Shown here one piece after another: positions 1-5,818 of a DNA stretch of 5,818 bases. The stretch covers positions 1-5,818 of the forward strand of contig JAEZBK010000048.1 in NCBI GenBank assembly GCA_023427355.1, given 5' to 3'. Each line of letters starts with the position of its first letter. Position 1 is the stretch's first letter. Position numbers and translations under genes: made by a program. The notes beneath the pieces are model-generated. The model saw only the letters and a program-made list of their open reading frames with translations. It ran no database searches and was not told the DNA's origin. This stretch comes from Pseudomonadota bacterium. GTDB lineage: Bacteria; Pseudomonadota; Alphaproteobacteria; Micropepsales; Micropepsaceae.

Positions 1-113
1 TCAAGTGGAACTTCACCAAGTTCCTGGTGGACCGCGACGGCACGGTGGTGGCGCGCTTCGCGCCCAACGCCAAGCCGGAAGACCTGGCGGAACCGATCAG
101 AAAGCTTCTGTAA
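1..113 (+). CDS. Glutathione peroxidase family protein, C-terminal 36 residues (5' end outside window)
   Basis: Glutathione peroxidases reduce hydrogen peroxide and organic hydroperoxides with thiols (glutathione or thioredoxin) in the cytoplasm or periplasm. The reading frame is open from the left edge, with its first full codon at base 3 and TAA at 111-113. The visible peptide starts [13 protein letters not shown], the highly conserved C-terminal block of this family. Its Trp and Asn (second and third visible residues) are the W and N of the catalytic Cys/Sec-Gln-Trp-Asn tetrad. The rest, with R-F-A-P followed by a short amphipathic end 'EPIRKLL', fits the usual family C-terminus. The catalytic Cys and Gln lie upstream of the window, so activity and substrate cannot be judged. 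The gene converges on phoB and shows no functional link to it. Family identification is secure from this block, but the subtype is not. Confidence 0.9.
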   Translation, partial: KWNFTKFLVDRDGTVVARFAPNAKPEDLAEPIRKLL

Positions 114-140
114 CCAGGCTGCGGCGCGGGATGGGCGAAC

Positions 141-163
141 CATCCTTCGACAGGCCCAGGATG
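141..163. repeat. Short palindromic intergenic repeat of the 'SLSKDG' type between convergent genes
   Basis: The arms catcct (141-146) and aggatg (158-163) are perfect inverted repeats around an 11-base centre. The sequence closely resembles the short palindromic unit scattered through intergenic regions of sphingomonads and some other proteobacteria, which gives spurious 'LSLSKDG'-like peptides when translated. That likeness is from memory, not from a search. It sits in the 75-bp gap between the 3' ends of the peroxidase gene and phoB, where a hairpin could act as a two-way terminator or protect 3' ends. No U-tract follows on either strand, so a classical intrinsic terminator is not supported. 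Confidence 0.6.
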
Positions 164-188
164 AGGCTCACCCCATGGAGCAGGATCG

Positions 189-892
<704 letters not shown>

Positions 893-896
<4 letters not shown>

Positions 897-1627
897 ATGC
901 GGGGGCCCTCCGGCGCCTTCTCGGCATGGAAGATCGGGGTTTCGCTGGTGGTGTCGGCCTTGGGCCGCGCGGCGCTGAGATGGCCGGCCTTGACCATGTG
1001 ATAGACGACTTCGGCGATGTTGGTGCAGTGATCGCCGCTGCGCTCGATATTCTTGGCGACGAAGAGAAGATGGGTGCACAGGCCAATGGTGCGCGGATCC
1101 TCCATCATGTAGGTGAGGAGCTCGCGGAACAGGCTGTTGTAGATTTCGTCGATCTCGCCATCGCGGCGCCACACCGCCTCGGCCGTGTCGGGATTGCGGT
1201 TGGAGAAGGCGTCGAGCACCTGCTTGAGCTGCCCCTGCGCGGCCTTGCCCATGCGGGCGAGCGATTGCGTCAGCCGGATGGGCGGTTCGCGGTTCAGCAC
1301 CAGCGCGCGCTTGGCGATGTTCTTGGCCAGGTCGCCGATCCGTTCCAGCTCGCCCGCGATCTTGATGGCGGCCAGCGTCTCGCGCAGGTCCACGGCCATG
1401 GGCTGGCGCAGGGCAAGCAGCTTGACGGCGCGTTCCTCGATCTCGGCCTGGAGGGCGTCGATGCGGCCATCGCCGCTGACGGCGCTTTCGGCCGCCTGGC
1501 TGTCGCGGCGGGCGATGGCCTCGATCGCGGCGGCAAGCTGCGCCTCGGTCAGGCCGCCCATCTGGGCGACCAGGGTGGAAAGAGCCTGGAGCTGGTCGTC
1601 AAAGGATTTGACGGTGTGATCGTTCAT
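893..1627 (-). CDS. phoU: Phosphate signalling complex protein PhoU
   Basis: Cytoplasmic, all-helical PhoU of 244 residues, the usual length. It links the Pst phosphate transporter to PhoR and keeps the Pho regulon off when phosphate is plentiful. The two PhoU repeats (about residues 18-105 and 120-210) each carry the metal-binding E-x-x-x-D signature: E95-D99 in 'GELERIGDLAKNI' and E195-D199 in 'AKNIERSGDHCTNI'. The last 30 residues after 'MVKAGHL' are a low-complexity tail. It starts at ATG 1627-1625. The bases just before this ATG on the coding strand are a run of six C followed by G, so no Shine-Dalgarno sequence is visible. The gene overlaps phoB by 4 bp. pstB, usually directly upstream of phoU, is not there. 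Instead a PHO-box-like array lies about 60 bp upstream, suggesting PhoB-controlled expression of phoU-phoB. Confidence 0.96.
907..911 (-). promoter_or_regulatory. Ribosome-binding site of phoB inside the phoU 3' end
   Basis: On the coding strand GGAGG occupies 911-907, ten bases before the phoB ATG. It lies within the last codons of phoU. Together with the ATGA overlap it supports the chosen phoB start and coupled translation of the two genes. Confidence 0.6.
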
Positions 1628-1657
1628 CGGGGGGACTCATCGGTGCCTGTCGCGGAA

Positions 1658-1678
1658 TGGCCTAACGGCGCAAGGCCA
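1658..1678 (-). other. Inverted repeat in the probable phoU leader
   Basis: The arms tggcct (1658-1663) and aggcca (1673-1678) are perfect 6-bp inverted repeats around a 9-base centre. They lie between the PHO-box array and the phoU start, close to where transcription would begin if the array drives it. It could be a leader hairpin or a small operator. GC-rich DNA produces such stems by chance, so function is uncertain. Confidence 0.25.
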
Positions 1679-1685
1679 AGTCTAT

Positions 1686-1714
1686 GCGACACTTCTATAA
1701 CACTTGTGTGACAG
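1686..1714 (-). promoter_or_regulatory. PHO-box-like array (three 7-bp direct repeats) upstream of phoU-phoB
   Basis: Read on the minus strand, three 7-mers lie at exact 11-bp pitch: CTGTCAC (1714-1708), ACAA spacer, GTGTTAT (1703-1697), AGAA spacer, GTGTCGC (1692-1686). PhoB boxes are known as CTGTCAT-like 7-bp direct repeats separated by A/T-rich 4-bp spacers. Matches to CTGTCAT are 6/7, 5/7 and 4/7, and two repeats make one box. The orientation points at phoU. A weak -10-like CATAGA (1687-1682) follows 9 bases after the first two repeats, near the spacing of PhoB-dependent promoters in which the box replaces the -35. Transcription would then start near 1675, leaving a leader of about 48 bases. 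The likely consequence is autoregulation of phoU-phoB by PhoB. The repeat pattern is seen, but its function is inferred. Confidence 0.7.
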
Positions 1715-1743
1715 CGTTTCAGGCCCCTTCCGTTCCGGCCTGC

Positions 1744-1786
1744 GCGCCTGACGGCGCTTGGCGTTCGCCAGGCTTGGCTGCCTGGC
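1744..1786 (-). terminator. Tandem hairpins after phoR, possible terminator or repeat element
   Basis: Two perfect inverted repeats follow the phoR stop: GCCAGGC/GCCTGGC (1767-1773 and 1780-1786, 6-base loop) and GCGCC/GGCGC (1744-1748 and 1753-1757, 4-base loop). They could end phoR transcription before the phoU promoter. Neither is followed by a U-run on the minus strand, so a rho-independent terminator is not proven. A GC-rich intergenic repeat is an equally good reading. Confidence 0.35.
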
Positions 1787-1810
1787 TCACCCTTCGCACC
1801 GCAAGCGTTG

Positions 1811-3094
1811 CTACGGGCCCTCCCCCGCCGGGCCTGCGTCCGCGCGGGAGGATAGGTCTGCGCCCTGGGCGGGCTTTTCCGGCGCGGGCGCGGCGGGAAG
1901 GAAGACGGTGAAGGTGCTGCCCTGTCCCTGCACGCTTTCAATGGCCAGCCGGCCGTCATGGCGGCTGGCGATATGCTTGACGATGGCCAGGCCAAGGCCC
2001 GTACCGCCGCGCTCGCGGCTGCGCTTGACGTCCACGCGGTAGAAGCGCTCGGTCAGGCGCGGCAGGGCCTCGCGCGGGATGCCTTCGCCGTCATCGCGCA
2101 CCGCGATCACGGCATCGCCATTGTGGCGGCCCAGCGTGACGGCGACCATGCCGTCCTCGCGGCCATACTTGATCGCATTGTGGATCAGGTTCTGGAACAG
2201 CTGCGCCAGCTCGTCACGCTCGCCCAATATGTCGGGGGCTTCGCCCGACAAGGTGATGGTGATGTTGTCGGCGGCGGCAAGCGGAGCCAATGCGGCGATG
2301 GCCTGGCGCAGCACCGGCTCCAGCGCCACGGGCGTGACGGGGCGCACATGCTCGTTCAGTTCGATGCGCGTCAGCGAGAGCAGGTCGTCGATCAGGCGGC
2401 GCATCCGCGCCGATTCCGTCGCCATGATGGCCAGAAACTGTTCGCGCGCGTCGGCATCGTCGCGCGCCGGGCCTTGCAGGGTTTCGATGAAACCCGACAC
2501 GGCGGCCAGGGGCGTGCGCAATTCGTGGCTGGCATTGGCGACGAAATCGGCGCGCATCTGCTCGCTGCGGCGAATGGCGGTGACGTCGTGCATCACCAGC
2601 GCCACCAGCCCGCCATCGATGCGCGCGGCATAGGCCTCATAGTGGCGTTCCACCGGGCCGGCCATGCTGAAGGCGGCGCGGGCGACATCGGTGCCGGACC
2701 GCGCCTGCGACAAGGCTTCCAGCAATTCGGGATGGCGCAGCACGGACGCGACATGGCGGCGCTCCAGCCCCGGACCCAGCGCGGCGCGCATGTCGCGATT
2801 GACGAAGAGCACGCGCTGGCCGCCATCCAGCAGCATCAGCGGCAGGGGCAGGCTTTCGAACAGCGCGCGGGTCTGGGGCGGCAGGAGCGACAGCGGATCT
2901 TCCGGCGTGCGGGTGACGCTGGCGACCGGCGGCTGGAAATCTATGAAGCGGGCGATGAGCAGCGTGGCCGCCGCCAGCGCGATGATGCCCCACAGCACCT
3001 GCGAACCCAGCAGCAGCACCAGGCCGCCGCCGGCGATGACGCAGGACAGGAGCGGCCAGAGGCTGCCTTGCAGGCGGCGAAACGATTCCATCAT
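1811..3094 (-). CDS. phoR: Phosphate regulon sensor histidine kinase PhoR
   Basis: Inner-membrane sensor kinase of 427 residues that phosphorylates PhoB under phosphate limitation. Two hydrophobic segments at about 12-30 and 33-49 form a membrane hairpin with almost no periplasmic loop, as in PhoR. A PAS-like domain spans about 75-175 ('LPLPLMLLDGGQRVLFVN'). The dimerisation/phospho-acceptor domain has H190 in 'NASHELRTPL'. The ATPase domain shows the N box 'QNLIHNAIKYG' (301-311), G1 'RDDGEGIP' (333-340), F box 'FYRVD' (351-355) and G2 'GGTGLGL' (363-369). All key residues are present. Residues 401-427 are an Ala/Pro/Gly-rich tail beyond the normal end of the kinase fold. The start is ATG ATG at 3094, with no clear ribosome-binding site. 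It begins 38 bp after the SCPU pilin stop, with no terminator between, so co-transcription with the pilus genes is possible. Unusually, phoU rather than pstC follows it. Confidence 0.94.
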   Translation of the reverse strand: MMESFRRLQGSLWPLLSCVIAGGGLVLLLGSQVLWGIIALAAATLLIARFIDFQPPVASVTRTPEDPLSLLPPQTRALFESLPLPLMLLDGGQRVLFVNRDMRAALGPGLERRHVASVLRHPELLEALSQARSGTDVARAAFSMAGPVERHYEAYAARIDGGLVALVMHDVTAIRRSEQMRADFVANASHELRTPLAAVSGFIETLQGPARDDADAREQFLAIMATESARMRRLIDDLLSLTRIELNEHVRPVTPVALEPVLRQAIAALAPLAAADNITITLSGEAPDILGERDELAQLFQNLIHNAIKYGREDGMVAVTLGRHNGDAVIAVRDDGEGIPREALPRLTERFYRVDVKRSRERGGTGLGLAIVKHIASRHDGRLAIESVQGQGSTFTVFLPAAPAPEKPAQGADLSSRADAGPAGEGP

Positions 3095-3132
3095 CCGGGC
3101 ATCATAGCCCCGATTGCGACGGCCCCATAACG

Positions 3133-3600
3133 CTAGAAGACGACCGTCACCGTGATGCGGTCGCCATAGGTGCCCGCAGGGACATACTGGCCCGCGGGAA
3201 GCCGGCCAAAGCCGGTCAGGGTGACGGCCCCCAGCGAGAGAAGGCCGTCATAGACCTGTTCCACCGAGCCGGAACCGCCATCGCCCCAGACGCTGGCGAA
3301 GCCCGGATCGGCATAGATGTTGTAGAAAAGCTGGCCGGACCCCAGCTTGAGATAGCGGGCGGCGGGCGTAGCGGCGTTGCCCGCCGACAGCCGCACATGA
3401 AAGTCTGGCAGAAGATCGAGCGGGATGGCGCATTTGATGGTCACGCTGGTGTTGGCGGTGCGCGTGCCGCCGGGCGCATAGACGCCGAAGCTGAGATTGG
3501 TGGCGCTGACCGTCATGGGGCTGAGGAAGCTGCCGCACAGCAGCGCCAGCGCGGGGCGGGTGCAGAGCAGCCACAGGACAAGCACCGCGCTAATACGCAA
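3133..3600 (-). CDS. Spore coat U (SCPU) domain protein, secreted Csu-type pilus subunit
   Basis: A 155-residue exported protein of the SCPU family, which forms archaic chaperone-usher pili such as Acinetobacter Csu and Myxococcus Mcu. The signal peptide is about residues 1-19 (MRISAVLVLWLLCTRPALA). The mature part has C22 and C57, the expected disulfide pair, then family blocks 'FGVYAPGGT', 'LFYNIYADPGFASVWGDG' and 'GRLPAGQYVPAGTYGDRITVTVVF', the last strand ending in the alternating hydrophobic pattern. The TTG start at 3600 is preferred because GGGAG lies 7 bases upstream and it gives a clean signal peptide. An ATG at 3636 would add 12 residues and overlap the usher by 47 bp. With TTG the overlap is 11 bp, so translation is coupled. 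The gene after the usher normally encodes the tip subunit. CsuE has two domains and over 300 residues, whereas this has only one. Its role as tip, stalk or base is therefore open. Confidence 0.88.
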   Translation of the reverse strand: MRISAVLVLWLLCTRPALALLCGSFLSPMTVSATNLSFGVYAPGGTRTANTSVTIKCAIPLDLLPDFHVRLSAGNAATPAARYLKLGSGQLFYNIYADPGFASVWGDGGSGSVEQVYDGLLSLGAVTLTGFGRLPAGQYVPAGTYGDRITVTVVF

Positions 3601-5818
3601 GGTCGGGCTCCCGGAAGCAGGTGAGCGACGCGGCATCGGTCAGCCCGCCCGCTTCGTCAGGCGTCACGAAGATGCGGCAGCGTCCCTTGCCGGTTTCGAT
3701 CATCGCGCCGCGCGGGGCCTTCAGGTCGGCAATGAACAGCCGTCCGTCATGGCCCAGCGCCTGCGCATCGCCGGAGCCATCGAACAGCACCCGCGCACCC
3801 GCGGGGAGCGCGCTGTTGCCGCGCCGAATCATGGCGAGCAACGGCTTGCGCAGGGGTGGCGCCAAATCCACGCGGGCGGCGCCGCGGCGTGGCGGCGCGA
3901 CCGTCATGGCGGTATTTTCCACCAGCGTGTCGAAGGGATAGTCCAGCGGCTCGACCGCGATGTGGTTGGGTGCATGGGCGGCAAGGCCCGTCAGCAGGGC
4001 GCGGCCTTCGCTGTCGCTGACGGCGACGGGACGGTTTTCGCGATAGATGCGAATGCCCGGCGCGCCGGTTTCGACCAGCGCCACCGCATCGCCGGGATCG
4101 CGGGTGGCGAAGAGCCCGCCGCGCAGCGCGACCAGCGCCCCGGCCAGATCGGCGCGCAGCGCGGCCTGCCCCCCCGTGAGCGCCACGCCGCCACCGGCGC
4201 CGAACTGTTCGCCGACATAGCGCGTCTCGGCCTGCAGGCGGGCGCCTTGTGCCTGGCCCAAGCCCAGACGATAGCCGAAGCCGCCATCCGGGTCGGCGGG
4301 ATTGTCGTAGAGCGCGTGCAGCGCCACGCGCCCGGCCTCGCTGGAAGCGGAGAGGCTGGCAAGACCGCGCGCGCCCAGCGGCATGGCCAGCGCGATCTGT
4401 GCGCCCGTGCCGCCGCTGGAAAAATCGTGCAGGGCGGTGGCGGCGACGGACAACCCACCGGGCAAGGGCAACGACCAGCTTGCCGTGAAGAGCGACTGGC
4501 GTTCGCGCAGGGGCCGTTTTTCGCCGATCCAGGACAGCGCCAGCACGCCTGCATCACCCAGGCTGGCGGTGGCCCCCGCCTGCAGCCGCCAGTCGGGCGG
4601 CCCCAAACCATCCAGCGATGCGAGATCGCGGAAGCGGCCATTGCCTGCCTGGCCCGCACCGAAAAGATTGATGTGGCCCAGATTGAAGCGCGCCGACAGC
4701 GCCGCCACCAGGCCCACGCCATCGCGGCTGGAACTGGCGGCGATATCGGCGGCGACAAAGCCGTTGCCAAGACCAAGCCCCGCGCCAGCGCCCAGCACGG
4801 CCACGCGCGGCGCAGCCTCGCCATGGGCCTGCAACGTCAGGCCGTGTGCGAAGCCGCCGCGCCAATCGGCGGAAAGCATGGGATCGCGATAATCGAAACT
4901 GGCCAGGCCGAAGCGGGCGCGGCGAAAGCCCAGATCGAAGGCGAAGGCCTCGCGTCCGGGCGCCAGCATCGCCTTGTCGAGGAAGAGCGAGAAGCTCTGC
5001 GTCGTCTCGCGGCCCAGCACGTCGCGCACCACCACCGTGGCGTCGCCGCCGCCGGTGATCAGCGGCAGGTTGCGCAGTTCGAACGGACCGGGCGCGATGT
5101 CCTGCTGTGCCAGTTTCGCCGCACCGCCATAGACTTCCACCGTGGCGGGCACTTCGCTGGCGCCGAAGAAGCTGGGCAGCGGCAGGGTGACGAGGCCCGG
5201 CGCCAGCGAAAAGTCCGTGGCATATTGCAGGCCTGCGAAACGCACGGCGCGTGCAAGGCCGGGCGTGATGGTGATGGCATCGCCCAGGGTGAGATGCGTC
5301 AGTTTTTCCGGGCGTGCCCAGGTCAGTGCGGTGTCGAGCCTGACGGCGCGGCTGCCCGGGCCGAAGGTGGCGAAGCCGTTGGCGATGAAGCGGCGATGAT
5401 CGTCGAACAGGTCGAGGCCCAGCCCCGCGCCACCGGACCATCCGCGCGCCAGCGTGGCGGAGAGATCATAGCGCACCATGGCGCCGCGCTCGCCCGGCGT
5501 GGTGACGGGCATCGCGCCTGCGCCCAGGTCGTAAAGCTGGCGCGGCTGCGCGCTGGCGGCGATGTCGAGATGCAGGCGCTGGTTGGCTTCGTCGAGGCGG
5601 GCGGTGACGCCGGGCAAGGCCGTGAGGTCCACCGCATCGCCCATTGGCGCGGTAACGTTAATGCCAAGGGCGGGGATATCGGAGGCCGCGACCAGCAGAC
5701 TGTCGCCGGTCTTCGTCACCGGGACCGTCTTGCCCGCGACGCCACCGCGCCAGATTTCGAGCAGCAAGGTCTGGGCCGAGGCGGGTGCGGACAGCGCACA
5801 CACAAGAAGCGCCGCCAG
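3590..5818 (-). CDS. Fimbrial outer-membrane usher (CsuD-like), 5' end outside window
   Basis: Outer-membrane assembly channel that accepts chaperone-bound pilins and threads the growing fibre to the surface. 742 residues are visible and the frame is open to the right edge. The first 15, LAALLVCALSAPASA, are the end of a signal peptide with cleavage before QT, so an in-frame GTG at 5803 is not the real start and only a few N-terminal residues are missing. In order: an N-terminal usher domain to about 105, a beta-barrel from about 110, an inserted plug at about 222-275 ('PATVEVYGG...GPFELRNLPLITGGGDATVVVRDVLGR', typical of ushers), the rest of the barrel to about 600, and two small C-terminal domains beginning 'APGIRIYRENRPVAVSD' and 'LPAGARVLFDGSG'. 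Cysteines C714 and C734 probably form a C-terminal disulfide. It overlaps the SCPU gene. Chaperone and major subunits are expected just upstream. The SCPU neighbour assigns it to the archaic family. Confidence 0.93.
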   Translation of the reverse strand: MAALLVCALSAPASAQTLLLEIWRGGVAGKTVPVTKTGDSLLVAASDIPALGINVTAPMGDAVDLTALPGVTARLDEANQRLHLDIAASAQPRQLYDLGAGAMPVTTPGERGAMVRYDLSATLARGWSGGAGLGLDLFDDHRRFIANGFATFGPGSRAVRLDTALTWARPEKLTHLTLGDAITITPGLARAVRFAGLQYATDFSLAPGLVTLPLPSFFGASEVPATVEVYGGAAKLAQQDIAPGPFELRNLPLITGGGDATVVVRDVLGRETTQSFSLFLDKAMLAPGREAFAFDLGFRRARFGLASFDYRDPMLSADWRGGFAHGLTLQAHGEAAPRVAVLGAGAGLGLGNGFVAADIAASSSRDGVGLVAALSARFNLGHINLFGAGQAGNGRFRDLASLDGLGPPDWRLQAGATASLGDAGVLALSWIGEKRPLRERQSLFTASWSLPLPGGLSVAATALHDFSSGGTGAQIALAMPLGARGLASLSASSEAGRVALHALYDNPADPDGGFGYRLGLGQAQGARLQAETRYVGEQFGAGGGVALTGGQAALRADLAGALVALRGGLFATRDPGDAVALVETGAPGIRIYRENRPVAVSDSEGRALLTGLAAHAPNHIAVEPLDYPFDTLVENTAMTVAPPRRGAARVDLAPPLRKPLLAMIRRGNSALPAGARVLFDGSGDAQALGHDGRLFIADLKAPRGAMIETGKGRCRIFVTPDEAGGLTDAASLTCFREPDLAY
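3608..3612 (-). promoter_or_regulatory. Ribosome-binding site deciding a TTG start for the SCPU gene
   Basis: GGGAG on the coding strand (3612-3608) lies 7 bases before TTG at 3600-3598, inside the last codons of the usher. The alternative ATG at 3636 is preceded only by a GC-rich stretch with a weak GGCGGG. The site favours a short-overlap TTG start. Confidence 0.5.

Noticed and set aside
1958..3130. 390-codon open frame on the plus strand opposite phoR
   Set aside because: It is rich in His, Gln, Gly and Ala with no domain, and mirrors phoR codons. Long antisense frames are expected in GC-rich genes, and phoR on the other strand has every kinase motif.
3095..3180. Promoter or PHO box directly upstream of phoR
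   Set aside because: A GTTATG-like -10 can be found, but no -35 at the right distance and no paired CTGTCA-like repeats, so I do not call it.
3554..5667. Arg/Ala-rich frames overlapping the usher on both strands
   Set aside because: Composition is typical of shifted readings of GC-rich genes, and the usher frame is continuous with recognisable domains to the window edge.
5801..5803. GTG at 5803 as the usher start
   Set aside because: It lies within the hydrophobic core of a signal peptide, and the frame stays open upstream, so the start is outside the window.

Overview
The window looks like a piece of a high-GC alphaproteobacterial chromosome, most likely from the Sphingomonadales. This rests on the strong G/C bias at third codon positions, on the gene families present, and on a short palindromic repeat near base 150. 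When translated, that repeat gives the '...LGLSKDG...' string often seen in intergenic repeats of sphingomonads. The assignment to order is an inference.

Layout: bases 1-113 (+) are the last 36 codons of a glutathione peroxidase. A short convergent gap (114-188) with the palindromic repeat follows. Everything else is on the minus strand, so it is transcribed from the right edge to the left: the 3' part of a chaperone-usher outer-membrane usher (5818-3590), a secreted spore-coat-U (SCPU) pilus subunit (3600-3133), the sensor kinase PhoR (3094-1811), a 183-bp gap with hairpins and a PHO-box-like array, then PhoU (1627-893) and PhoB (896-189), which overlap by 4 bp.

Two systems therefore meet here. 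The first is the end of a Csu-type (archaic/sigma family) pilus operon, in which the usher exports and assembles SCPU-domain subunits at the outer membrane. The second is the phosphate-starvation regulon core: PhoR phosphorylates PhoB, and PhoU transmits the phosphate status of the Pst transporter to PhoR. In the arrangement known from related alphaproteobacteria, pstC, pstA and pstB lie between phoR and phoU. Here they are absent, and the gap holds three 7-bp direct repeats at 11-bp pitch resembling a PhoB-binding site pointing at phoU. So phoU-phoB probably has its own autoregulated promoter. phoR starts only 38 bp after the pilus subunit gene with no visible terminator, so it may be read from the pilus operon.

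I see no transfer RNA, ribosomal RNA, CRISPR array, transposase or phage gene. The gene families are all known. What deserves a second look is the junction architecture: the missing pst genes, the PHO-box array, the pilus-phoR adjacency and the short terminal pilin.
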